Program-made: the position numbers and the translations under genes
Assembly: GCA_002435755.1 (NCBI GenBank)
Contig: DIYH01000028.1
Span: 1-64,000, forward strand
Source of the DNA: Flammeovirgaceae bacterium UBA6059
Lineage (GTDB): Bacteria > Bacteroidota > Bacteroidia > Cytophagales > Cyclobacteriaceae
Direction of reading: 5' to 3'
DNA: 64,000 bases
The notes under the pieces: generated by a model
What the model was told of the DNA's origin: nothing
Databases searched by the model: none
The model's input: only the letters and a program-made list of their open reading frames with translations
Shown: in pieces, positions 52,556 through 60,441 of the stretch
How positions within the stretch are numbered: position 1 is the first letter of the stretch
How the letters are laid out: the number at the start of each line of letters is the position of its first letter

Positions 52556-55111
52556 CTAATCTTCTTTTTTCTCCTCTTTCTTTTTCTTCTGCTTCTTGAT
52601 CGAAACGTGGAGTCGCCCTGCGTCTTTTTCATGATCTGCCAACAGCACATCCCCTTCCTGTACTTCTCCTTTTAGGATTTCCTCAGCTACTTGATCTTCC
52701 AGGTACTTCTGAATCGCCCGGTTAAGAGGTCGAGCACCGTACTGAGGATCATAGCCTTTTTCCGCCAGGAAGTCTTTAGCACCTTCAGTCAGCTCTACCT
52801 TATAGCCAAGCTCTTCAATACGCACAAATAGCTTCTTGAGCGTTATATCAATGATCTTATGAATGTGCTCGCGTTCCAGTGAGTTGAAGATGATCACATC
52901 ATCCAATCTGTTTAAGAATTCAGGGCTGAATGTCTTCTTCAAGGCGTTCTGGATCGTCGAACGCATGATCTCATCGTTGTTGTCCTTCTTGGCCTGTGTC
53001 GCAAAACCGATACCTGCACCAAAATCCTTCAAATCACGGACCCCAATATTAGAAGTCATGATGATGATCGTATTTCTAAAATCAACTCGCCTACCAAGTC
53101 CGTCGGTCAGGATACCATCGTCTAGAACCTGAAGTAGAATGTTGAACACATCGGGGTGTGCCTTTTCGATCTCATCAAGAAGCACAACACTATAAGGCTT
53201 GCGTCTTACTTTTTCAGTGAGCTGACCACCTTCTTCGTACCCTACATAACCGGGAGGCGCTCCTACAAGTCTACTTACAGAGAACTTCTCCATATATTCA
53301 GACATATCTATACGCACCAGGCTGTCCTCCTTATCAAAGAGGTAAGTCGAGAGCACCTTGGCTAATTCAGTCTTACCAACTCCAGTTGGGCCTAGGAACA
53401 CAAATGAACCTATCGGCTTTTTCGGATCTTTCAGTCCTACCCGCGTACGTTGGATCGCTTTTACCAATTTCTTGATCGCATCCTGTTGACCAATTACTTT
53501 ATTGTCAAGCTCAGCATCCATACCGAGGAGTTTCATGCTCTCCTTTTGAGCTATCCTATTGGCCGGGATGCCAGTCATCATAGCGATAACATCCGCCACA
53601 TTATCCTCCTCAACAGTGTATCGCTTAGTCTTCGTCTCTTCCTCCCACTTCGCCTTGGCTATCTCCAACTGCTCAATCAGCTTCTTCTCCTTATCACGTA
53701 GCTGAGCAGCCTCTTCATATTTCTGGCTCTTAACTACCTGATTCTTCTCCTTCTTAACCTCCTCGATCGACTCTTCCAAGCTGACGATATCATCCGGCAC
53801 ATATATATTATTGATATGTACTCTTGCACCTGCTTCATCCAATACGTCTATCGCCTTATCAGGCAAATGTCTGTCACTGATATACCTATCGGAAAGTGAA
53901 ACACAGGCTTCAAGCGCCTCGGTTGTATAATTAACATGGTGGTGATTTTCGTACTTATCCCTGATGTTATTGAGGATCTCGAGTGTTTCTTCCGGTGTGG
54001 TAGCATCTACCATTACCATCTGGAACCTCCTGGCCAAAGCACCATCCTTTTCGATGTACTGTCTGTACTCATCCAATGTTGTAGCACCGATGCACTGTAT
54101 CTCGCCTCTTGCTAAGGCAGGCTTAAACATATTCGATGCATCCAACGAGCCAGAGGCTCCACCAGCCCCTACAATTGTATGAAGCTCATCAATGAAGAGG
54201 ATCACTTCAGGAGATTTCTCAATCTCGTTCATGACTGCCTTCATGCGTTCCTCAAACTGCCCTCGGTACTTTGTACCAGCAACAAGTGATGCCAAGTCTA
54301 ATGTCACGACTCTCTTGTTGAACAGTACCCTGGATACTTTCTTCTGGATAATCCTCAATGCAAGGCCTTCAGCGATAGCCGTTTTACCGACACCAGGTTC
54401 ACCGATAAGAATGGGATTGTTCTTTTTACGACGACTCAGGATCTGAGCTACCCGCTCGATCTCCTTATCTCTACCGACAATAGGGTCAAGTTTGTCTTCC
54501 TCGGCCATCTTGGTCAGGTCTCTGCCAAAATTGTCTAGTACAGGAGTTCGAGACTTCTCTGAACCTTTCGATCCGGACTCTCCTCTTCCAGAAGAACCAC
54601 CAGAAGAACCTCCACCGAAAATTCTTGAGCTGTCTTCATCCCCTTCATCGGTATCCGACGATGCTAACGGATTATCAGTTTGATATTCAAGCAATTCCTT
54701 AACCACATCATAAGTCACATCAAACTTCTCGAGTATCTGAGTAGCGATGTTGTCCTCATCTCTCAATATTGAAAGCAACAGATGCTCCGTGCCGATCAAT
54801 TGGCTCTTGAATATTTTAGCTTCCAAATAGGTGATCTTAAGTACCTTCTCTGACTGTCTGGTCAAAGGGATATTGGCTAGGTTCTTTACATTACTAGTGG
54901 CAGTACCCTTTGTAGCCTGCTCAATAGCAGCTCTAAGTTCGTCAAGTGATACACCAAGTTTTTTGAGTAATCCTACTGCAACTCCTTCTCCCTCTCTTAT
55001 CATACCCAACAGGAGATGCTCGGTACCAATGTAGTCGTGACCGAGTCGAAGTGCTTCTTCACGACTCAAAGAAATCACCTCTTTTACTCTGTTCGAAAAT
55101 TTTGCTTCCAT
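52556..55111 (-). CDS. clpC: ATP-dependent Clp protease ATP-binding subunit ClpC
   Basis: An 851-residue Hsp100 unfoldase that feeds proteins to ClpP. Order: two Clp-N repeats (1 to about 145), a Gly/Ser-rich flexible linker (about 165-185), AAA D1 with Walker A GEPGVGKTA, a UVR-type coiled middle domain (about 430-470, KYEEAAQLRDKEKKL), AAA D2 with GPTGVGKTE, the ClpP-docking IGF loop (GAGIGFA) and the C-terminal D2-small domain. A lysine-rich tail closes it. The middle domain and IGF loop identify ClpC rather than ClpB. The long Gly/Ser linker is a local feature. Confidence 0.96.
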   Translation of the reverse strand: MEAKFSNRVKEVISLSREEALRLGHDYIGTEHLLLGMIREGEGVAVGLLKKLGVSLDELRAAIEQATKGTATSNVKNLANIPLTRQSEKVLKITYLEAKIFKSQLIGTEHLLLSILRDEDNIATQILEKFDVTYDVVKELLEYQTDNPLASSDTDEGDEDSSRIFGGGSSGGSSGRGESGSKGSEKSRTPVLDNFGRDLTKMAEEDKLDPIVGRDKEIERVAQILSRRKKNNPILIGEPGVGKTAIAEGLALRIIQKKVSRVLFNKRVVTLDLASLVAGTKYRGQFEERMKAVMNEIEKSPEVILFIDELHTIVGAGGASGSLDASNMFKPALARGEIQCIGATTLDEYRQYIEKDGALARRFQMVMVDATTPEETLEILNNIRDKYENHHHVNYTTEALEACVSLSDRYISDRHLPDKAIDVLDEAGARVHINNIYVPDDIVSLEESIEEVKKEKNQVVKSQKYEEAAQLRDKEKKLIEQLEIAKAKWEEETKTKRYTVEEDNVADVIAMMTGIPANRIAQKESMKLLGMDAELDNKVIGQQDAIKKLVKAIQRTRVGLKDPKKPIGSFVFLGPTGVGKTELAKVLSTYLFDKEDSLVRIDMSEYMEKFSVSRLVGAPPGYVGYEEGGQLTEKVRRKPYSVVLLDEIEKAHPDVFNILLQVLDDGILTDGLGRRVDFRNTIIIMTSNIGVRDLKDFGAGIGFATQAKKDNNDEIMRSTIQNALKKTFSPEFLNRLDDVIIFNSLEREHIHKIIDITLKKLFVRIEELGYKVELTEGAKDFLAEKGYDPQYGARPLNRAIQKYLEDQVAEEILKGEVQEGDVLLADHEKDAGRLHVSIKKQKKKKEEKKED

Positions 55112-55218
55112 ATTATGGACGTGTATGTCTAAAGTAAAAATATCTTTTTTGTGATTGATAAACCACCTAATTGCCCTAATTAACTTCTCTTAAACGCAGT
55201 TTTTTCAGGATTTGTTCA

Positions 55219-55848
55219 TTACCACAAAAGGGACATTTTCCTGAGTATTGGGCCGGCGTTGGGCCCTTCACAAAACAACAAATCAATTAGACTTAACCCT
55301 TGGACAAATTTACTGCCAAAGACTTGAGAATAGGGGTGATCCTGAAGTACGTGTAGGAAGTTAGGTTTCTTTTTGGGGGAGATAACCGATCTATAATCTT
55401 GATTATCAGTGTCTTTAATCTCAACATACTCTTCAGAGTACTTCCAGTCCAACGACAATCCGGTCAATTTGACCAAGCATGACATTACGTCATGATTTAG
55501 TTCGATCAGGTGTCGATAGTTTTTTTCATAATAAGGCTGCAGGCCATCTGCATAATATTCAAAGAAGGGTGACTTGCCATATGCCGAGCGAATCCCACGC
55601 CAATGGATCTTTTGCCAGCTGTAGCTATTATCAATTTGCATGTCTTTGATCACCTGCTTACTCCTGCCTCTTACCACCGGCACAGCAAGGTCGATGACTC
55701 CATTAGATCCGAGGATCTCTGCTCTATTCCGATAGGTCTGTCGCACGTAATGCTCGAAATGATCGATTATGACTTCATCTGCACTGAGTAGCAATGAGAA
55801 GTATGCAATTCCCGGTAGGTACTGGCTTTCTACAGCAATGGTTCTCAA
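55219..55848 (-). CDS. WbqC-like family protein
   Basis: A 209-residue protein of the WbqC family (VESQYLPGIAYFSLLLSADEVIID, YRNRAEILGSNGVIDLAVPV, SYSWQKIHWRGIRSAYGKSPFFEYY, LIELNHDVMSCLVKLTGL). WbqC proteins occur in O-antigen clusters and as single genes; their reaction is not settled. The start codon is TTG, 10 nt after the stop of the YrdC gene, so the two form an operon. No ATG is available near the conserved N-terminus. Confidence 0.82.
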   Translation of the reverse strand: MRTIAVESQYLPGIAYFSLLLSADEVIIDHFEHYVRQTYRNRAEILGSNGVIDLAVPVVRGRSKQVIKDMQIDNSYSWQKIHWRGIRSAYGKSPFFEYYADGLQPYYEKNYRHLIELNHDVMSCLVKLTGLSLDWKYSEEYVEIKDTDNQDYRSVISPKKKPNFLHVLQDHPYSQVFGSKFVQGLSLIDLLFCEGPNAGPILRKMSLLW

Positions 55849-55858
55849 TTTTAATAGG

Positions 55859-56491
55859 TTACAAGTAGTCGGAGAGGTTGCCCAGACCTTCCCTTACGAC
55901 GTTGATGTCATAATCATCAGTGCAATCTACCACTGTACTGGGTGCGAGGTTGCCATAGCCACCATCTATAACAAGGTCGACAAGATGCTCAAACTTCTCA
56001 TAGATCAGCGAAGGGTCCGTGGAGTACTCGACCACTTCATCATCGTCTTTGATGGATGTAGTGATAATTGGATTACCCAATGCTCTTACGATCTCGCGTG
56101 GGATGTTATTGTCCGGTACACGGATACCGACAGTCTTCTTGTTGGCATTCAGTATTTTGGGCACCTTACTGCTCGACTGCAATATAAATGTGAAGGGGCC
56201 AGGTAAGGCTTTCTTCATTAGTTTGAAGGTGGTATTGTTGAGGCGTTTGGTGTATTCGGAGATATGGCTCAAATCGTAGCAGATAAAACTCAACTCTGTC
56301 TTTTTCCCTTTAAGTCCTTTGATCTGCATAACCCGGTCAATGGCCTTGTGATTAAATATATCACAACCCAGTCCATAGACTGTATCTGTCGGGTAGATGA
56401 TCACACCTCCATCACTCAAAAGGCGTGCTACCCTTTCGATTTTTTTTGCCTCCGGATTTTCCGGAAACATCTTCAAAAACTCAGCTTTCAT
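55859..56491 (-). CDS. L-threonylcarbamoyladenylate synthase (Sua5/YciO/YrdC)
   Basis: Makes threonylcarbamoyl-AMP for the t6A modification of ANN-decoding tRNAs. The 210-residue protein has the YrdC fold signatures GGVIIYPTDTVYGLGCD, KGLKGKKTELSFI, LPGPFTFIL, KKTVGIRVPDN and IITTSIKDDDE-type serine loop, ending with PSTVVDCTDD. It lacks the extra Sua5 domain. Distinction between true TsaC and the YciO paralogue is not possible by eye. Confidence 0.9.
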   Translation of the reverse strand: MKAEFLKMFPENPEAKKIERVARLLSDGGVIIYPTDTVYGLGCDIFNHKAIDRVMQIKGLKGKKTELSFICYDLSHISEYTKRLNNTTFKLMKKALPGPFTFILQSSSKVPKILNANKKTVGIRVPDNNIPREIVRALGNPIITTSIKDDDEVVEYSTDPSLIYEKFEHLVDLVIDGGYGNLAPSTVVDCTDDYDINVVREGLGNLSDYL

Positions 56492-56512
56492 TTACCTCTG
56501 ATTGTTCCCTAA

Positions 56513-56541
56513 TTGGGGTACCAATCAATTTATTAGTTTTG
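56513..56541 (+). promoter_or_regulatory. Promoter of the mltG operon
   Basis: A TTG (56513-56515), 18-nt spacer and perfect -7 box TAGTTTTG (56534-56541). The box ends 7 nt before the mltG ATG, so the leader would be very short. Confidence 0.5.
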
Positions 56542-56548
56542 CCCGACT

Positions 56549-57580
56549 ATGCGAAAAAAATGGCTCGTTTTGTTCATACTGGTGTTTTCCACCATGCTTT
56601 CATCCTTCGCGTTCTATTTCTATCAGGTGATCTACACCCCCAACTTTCAGATCGACAAGGATGATATCAATATAGTCATTCCGAAAGGGGCCACCTTTAA
56701 AGATGTACAAGACCTGCTGTACGACAATAAGATCGTCAACGACCTGGTAGCCTTCAGCCTGCTGGCTAAACTGATGAACTACGACGAGGCTGTAAAACCT
56801 GGTGTGTATACCATCAAAAAGGACATGCCTAATCTGCTGGTTGTCCGGCGATTGAGATCGGGTGATCAGGTACCGGTGAGAATTACATTCAACAATATCA
56901 GATTGATAGACGAACTACCGGAGAAAATCACGGCAAATACCGGAGTAGATCCGAATGATTTCAGAGCGTTGGTCGAAAATGACACTATCATCAGCGAACT
57001 TGGCTTCACACCTGAGACCATCGTTTCGATGTTCATTCCTAATACTTATGAAGTCTATTGGACGATCACAGCAGAGGCTTTACTCGAAAAGATGAAGGAA
57101 GAGCATGATCGTTTTTGGTCGGATCAGCGATTGCAGAAAGCTGCTAAGCTGAATATGACTCCATTGGAGGTCAGCACGTTAGCTTCTATCGTACAGGCTG
57201 AGACCCAAAAATATGATGAGGCAGCCACCGTAGCTGGGCTGTATATCAACCGTCTGCAACGCAATATCGCGCTACAGGCAGACCCTACATTGGTATTTGC
57301 AGCTCAGGACTTCACCATCAAGCGAGTACTCAACGTGCATAAGGAGATAGATTCACCTTACAATACTTACATGTACAACGGTCTTCCTCCTGGCCCTATC
57401 AACATGCCACAACCCAACTACATAGATGCGGTTTTGAATTATAAGGAGCACAGGTATCTTTATATGTGTGCCAAGGAGGACTTTTCGGGTTACCATAATT
57501 TTGCGACCAACCTCCGTGACCACCTCAGAAATGCAGAAAAATATCAAACGGCTCTTAACAGGGCAGGACTTTATCGATAG
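56549..57580 (+). CDS. mltG: Endolytic murein transglycosylase MltG
   Basis: MltG cuts nascent peptidoglycan strands at the inner membrane and sets glycan length. The 343-residue protein has one N-terminal transmembrane helix, a LysM-like part (INIVIPKGATFKDVQDLLYDN) and the YceG domain with catalytic Glu218 in SIVQAETQ, then ADPTLVFA and SPYNTYMYNGLPPGPINMP. It is the first gene of a tight operon; the thioesterase gene starts 3 nt after its stop. Confidence 0.95.
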   Translation: MRKKWLVLFILVFSTMLSSFAFYFYQVIYTPNFQIDKDDINIVIPKGATFKDVQDLLYDNKIVNDLVAFSLLAKLMNYDEAVKPGVYTIKKDMPNLLVVRRLRSGDQVPVRITFNNIRLIDELPEKITANTGVDPNDFRALVENDTIISELGFTPETIVSMFIPNTYEVYWTITAEALLEKMKEEHDRFWSDQRLQKAAKLNMTPLEVSTLASIVQAETQKYDEAATVAGLYINRLQRNIALQADPTLVFAAQDFTIKRVLNVHKEIDSPYNTYMYNGLPPGPINMPQPNYIDAVLNYKEHRYLYMCAKEDFSGYHNFATNLRDHLRNAEKYQTALNRAGLYR

Positions 57581-57583
57581 ATC

Positions 57584-58000
57584 ATGTTTGTAAGCGAGAC
57601 ACAGGTACGTGTAAGGTATGCGGAGACTGATCAGATGGGCTATGTATACTATGGTAACTACCCGATGTATTATGAGGTTGCGCGAGTTGAGGCGTTTCGA
57701 AAGTTGGGTTTCCCGTACAAAAACCTTGAAGACATGGGTATTGGTATGCCAGTGCTCGACATGAACATCAAGTACAATGCACCTGGGAAATACGACGAAT
57801 TGCTTACTATAAAGGTAAGGATACCTGAGATGCCCAGTGCCAGGATCAAGTTTGAGTATGAAATCTCAAATGAGTCAGGCAAAACCATTAATCAAGGTAC
57901 TACAACATTGGTTTTTATGAAGATGGAAAATGGACGCCCTGTCCGTCTCCCACAGGTCATGCATGACTTATTGATACCTTTTTTCAGTGAGAAGGGTTGA
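57584..58000 (+). CDS. Acyl-CoA thioesterase (YbgC/4-hydroxybenzoyl-CoA type)
   Basis: A 138-residue hot-dog-fold thioesterase. The active-site Asp16 lies in RYAETDQMGYVYYGNYPMYYEVAR, the pattern of the YbgC/4-hydroxybenzoyl-CoA thioesterase group, with MPVLDMNIKYNAPGKYDE after it. Substrate is unknown. It sits 3 nt after mltG and overlaps the BrkB-family gene by 14 nt, so the three genes are cotranscribed and translationally coupled. Confidence 0.92.
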   Translation: MFVSETQVRVRYAETDQMGYVYYGNYPMYYEVARVEAFRKLGFPYKNLEDMGIGMPVLDMNIKYNAPGKYDELLTIKVRIPEMPSARIKFEYEISNESGKTINQGTTTLVFMKMENGRPVRLPQVMHDLLIPFFSEKG

Positions 58001-58943
58001 TTTACATCGCCATCTGCTGTTCAGCTCGTCTTATCAGAAACTGCTCAGCAGGCTCAAGCGTATTCGTGTCCGGCAAGGTGACGCCACTCTTTACACTACA
58101 ATCAACATATTTATAAGCAAGCTCGGGCAAGACCAGATCTTCGAAAAGGCCAATGCTGTAGCTTTCAGCTTCACTCTAGCCATATTCCCTTCGATTATCT
58201 TTTTGTTTACACTGATCCCATTTATCCATACATTTATTCCAGAGGTAGATACACAGCAGATCATGGACTTTCTAAAGGCCACCCTACCGGAAAATATGTA
58301 CGCAGTGACGGCAGGCACCATAGAAGATATCATTGCCATCAAGCGTGGTGGACTATTATCTTTTGGTGTATTATTTGCCCTTTTTCTAGCCACGAATGGG
58401 GTCAATACTTTGATGCGCGCTTTTAACAACTGCTACAAGACGAAAGAAAAGAGAAGCTTTCTTACTACCAGGTTGATCGCTACAGGTATTACCATAATGC
58501 TTGCTTTTGTATTGCTGCTTGCCCTGATTTTACTAGTGGTTGGGCAGTTTGCTATTGATTGGCTATTCAGTTTTGGTATTCTTACAGAAGACCTGCTTTA
58601 CTTCACGTTGCTATTTGTCAGGCTACTAATTGTATTGGTGACATTCTTTCTTGCCATATCATTGATCTACTACCTGGCACCTGCGATTCATGACCGATGG
58701 AGGTTTTTTTCTTCGGGTTCTTTCATGGCGGCAGCTGTATGTGTTGCTCTTTCTTTTGGCTTTGCTATTTACATCAACAACTTCGCGACCTACAACAAGG
58801 TCTACGGCTCCATCGGTGTGTTGATCGTATTGATGGTATGGCTATATATGCTTTCGGCTGTTTTGTTGATGGGCTTTGAGTGGAATGCAAGTGCTGACCT
58901 TGCAGCACGACTCGAAGGTCAAAAGACACTTCCAAAAAAATGA
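57987..58943 (+). CDS. YihY/BrkB-family membrane protein
   Basis: A 318-residue inner-membrane protein with six transmembrane helices and the family features ANAVAFSFTLAIFPSIIFLFTLIPFI, RAFNNCYKTKEKRSFLTTR, YYLAPAIHDRWRFFSSGSFMAA and YGSIGVLIVLMVWLYM. The family was misnamed as RNase BN; transport or envelope functions are suspected. The start is GTG, 14 nt inside the thioesterase gene. A strong terminator follows at 58987. Confidence 0.9.
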   Translation: MRRVDLHRHLLFSSSYQKLLSRLKRIRVRQGDATLYTTINIFISKLGQDQIFEKANAVAFSFTLAIFPSIIFLFTLIPFIHTFIPEVDTQQIMDFLKATLPENMYAVTAGTIEDIIAIKRGGLLSFGVLFALFLATNGVNTLMRAFNNCYKTKEKRSFLTTRLIATGITIMLAFVLLLALILLVVGQFAIDWLFSFGILTEDLLYFTLLFVRLLIVLVTFFLAISLIYYLAPAIHDRWRFFSSGSFMAAAVCVALSFGFAIYINNFATYNKVYGSIGVLIVLMVWLYMLSAVLLMGFEWNASADLAARLEGQKTLPKK

Positions 58944-58986
58944 TAAGCGACTTGCCAAAATCCAGAATTCACCTAGATTTGCAATC

Positions 58987-59008
58987 CCATTCGCAAGAAT
59001 GGTTTTTT
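58987..59008 (+). terminator. Terminator of the mltG operon
   Basis: Perfect stem CCATTC/GAATGG with a stable GCAA tetraloop and six T. Confidence 0.9.
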
Positions 59009-59076
59009 ATTGATTAGAGGCGTGGCAGAGTGAACTAGGCCTCCCCGTCAAATGCGGCGGAACCTCCTAATCAATA
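59008..59076 (+). pseudogene. Decayed tRNA-Ser 5' half enclosed in a hairpin
   Basis: 59016-59032 is identical to the first 17 bases of the intact tRNA-Ser at 59111, and 59051-59060 repeats its AATGCGGCGG. The two stretches are 14 nt further apart than in the real gene, and the anticodon, T arm and 3' end are missing. The piece is enclosed by a perfect 10-bp inverted repeat, TATTGATTAG and CTAATCAATA. It cannot be a functional tRNA; it may be a remnant or a small structured RNA. Confidence 0.6.
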
Positions 59077-59110
59077 TTGGATAGTTGTCCAAAGAGATTA
59101 AGTAAGAAAC

Positions 59111-59195
59111 AGAGGCGTGGCAGAGTGGTCGAATGCGGCGGTCTTGAAAACCGTTGTACCGAGAGGTACCGGGGGTTCGAATCCCTCCGCCTCTG
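59111..59195 (+). tRNA. tRNA-Ser (anticodon TGA)
   Basis: A complete class II tRNA: 7-bp acceptor stem AGAGGCG/CGCCTCT with discriminator G95, D arm, anticodon loop CTTGAAA with TGA at 59145-59147, long variable arm (GTACCGAGAGGTAC) and T arm with GGTTCGAATC. CCA is not encoded. It reads UCA and other UCN codons. A terminator follows at 59202. Confidence 0.96.
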
Positions 59196-59201
59196 CACTT
59201 C

Positions 59202-59229
59202 AAAAGCCAGGATTTCTCCTGGCTTTTTT
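59202..59229 (+). terminator. Terminator of tRNA-Ser
   Basis: Stem AAAAGCCAGGA/TCCTGGCTTTT with loop TTTC and a T tract, directly after the tRNA. Confidence 0.9.
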
Positions 59230-59290
59230 CGTTTGGGGCTCATTGAGCTCCCCTAAAGGCTGGCCAGTCATAAAAACCTTCTACAGGAAG

Positions 59291-59321
59291 CCGTTGACAT
59301 TCGGTCCTCTCCGCCTCTGCA
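59291..59321 (+). repeat. tRNA-Ser 3'-end remnant (possible attachment-site copy)
   Basis: CTCCGCCTCTGCA at 59309-59321 repeats the last bases of the tRNA-Ser region (59185-59197), and CCGTTG at 59291-59296 repeats its anticodon 3' arm (59151-59156). The variable and most of the T arm are gone. Short 3'-end duplications of this kind are typical scars of integration into tRNA genes. Confidence 0.5.
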
Positions 59322-59526
59322 AGGCAATACCCTACCAAATCGTCAAGGTTTTTTTCTAATAACTCCATTAGTGGATCAGTTCTGGAAATAAAACTATGGG
59401 AAAGCAGCGAATTCAAATAGTTGATTGCAAAAGCTTACAAAAAGGTTCTTGAGCTCAGTCAATAGCTAGTTTGTATACAACGGATAAGCTACTTTTAACA
59501 AAGCTGTTAATCGCCGCTAAATCAAA

Positions 59527-60438
59527 ATGCAATCAAGTTACTACTCTTCAAACCTTCCTTTAGTTAGCTACATCATTCCGTCCCTAAATCAACATCAATT
59601 TATTGGGAGGGCAATAGAGAGCATCTTAAATCAAGATTATCCGAATGTTCAAATTGTTGTTCAGGACGGTGGCAGCACTGATGGGACACTGGATGTCTTA
59701 AAGAAATGGGAGAATGAGATTTTTGTTGAGGTAAAAAAAGACTCTGGCCCAGCGGAAGCTATTAATCGTGGGCTAAATAGAGCAACCGGAGATTGGCTGG
59801 CCGTACTACCTGCTGATGATTTCCTTTATCCAAATGCTGTCAGTGCACTAGTTAATGCAAGTATTAAAAATCCCGAGTATGATTTCATCTATGGCAAGGC
59901 AAATCATGTAGATAAAGAAGGTGAGATCATTAAACCATATCCAGTTTGCCCCTGGGATCGCAATCGCTTGTTAGAGATTTGCTTTATCTGTCTTCCAGGT
60001 TGTATGATTAGATCAGACTTATTTCGATCAGGTAGGCCTTTTCGTGAAGATATCCATCCAATCGATTATGAATATTGGTTAAGGCATGCCAAAAATTCAA
60101 AATTCTTATTCGTAGATAAAGTGGTTGCGGCCCAGAGTTTGTACTCAGACACCCAAACCTTCAATAACCGGTACGAAAACCACCATCAATTTTACCGACT
60201 GACCAAAGCTTATAACAATGGGAAACCAGTCCCCAAGTGGAGCAGAGCACTTATTGCGATACGTGCAGAGCTTCCAAACAATAAGGAGGTCTCACATACC
60301 ATAGAATCCCTGATAAGGGCTTATCGACGTGAAGCAATACGATTGTCAATCTTTGAGTTTTCCAAAGTACCGTTAGACCAGCTCCCATTCATGATCAAGG
60401 CTGCACGAAAGAGAAGGCCTTTTTTTATTAAGATTTAA
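59527..60438 (+). CDS. Family 2 glycosyltransferase
   Basis: A 303-residue GT-A fold glycosyltransferase: PLVSYIIPSLNQHQFIGRAIESIL, VQDGGSTDGTLDVL, the metal/nucleotide site LPADDFLYPNAVSAL and a later YEYWLRHAKNS acceptor region. It probably adds a sugar to a surface glycan at the cytoplasmic face. The gene looks more AT-rich than its left neighbours and follows tRNA-Ser remnants, which would fit acquired DNA. It is the first gene of the glycan locus at the right end. Confidence 0.9.
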   Translation: MQSSYYSSNLPLVSYIIPSLNQHQFIGRAIESILNQDYPNVQIVVQDGGSTDGTLDVLKKWENEIFVEVKKDSGPAEAINRGLNRATGDWLAVLPADDFLYPNAVSALVNASIKNPEYDFIYGKANHVDKEGEIIKPYPVCPWDRNRLLEICFICLPGCMIRSDLFRSGRPFREDIHPIDYEYWLRHAKNSKFLFVDKVVAAQSLYSDTQTFNNRYENHHQFYRLTKAYNNGKPVPKWSRALIAIRAELPNNKEVSHTIESLIRAYRREAIRLSIFEFSKVPLDQLPFMIKAARKRRPFFIKI

Positions 60439-60441
60439 AGA

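Larger units (their letters stand above)
59199..59526. other. Intergenic region after tRNA-Ser
   Basis: About 330 bases with no supported gene. It holds the tRNA terminator (59202-59229) and a tRNA 3'-end remnant (59291-59321); the remainder up to the glycosyltransferase start is AT-rich with nothing I recognise. Confidence 0.6.
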
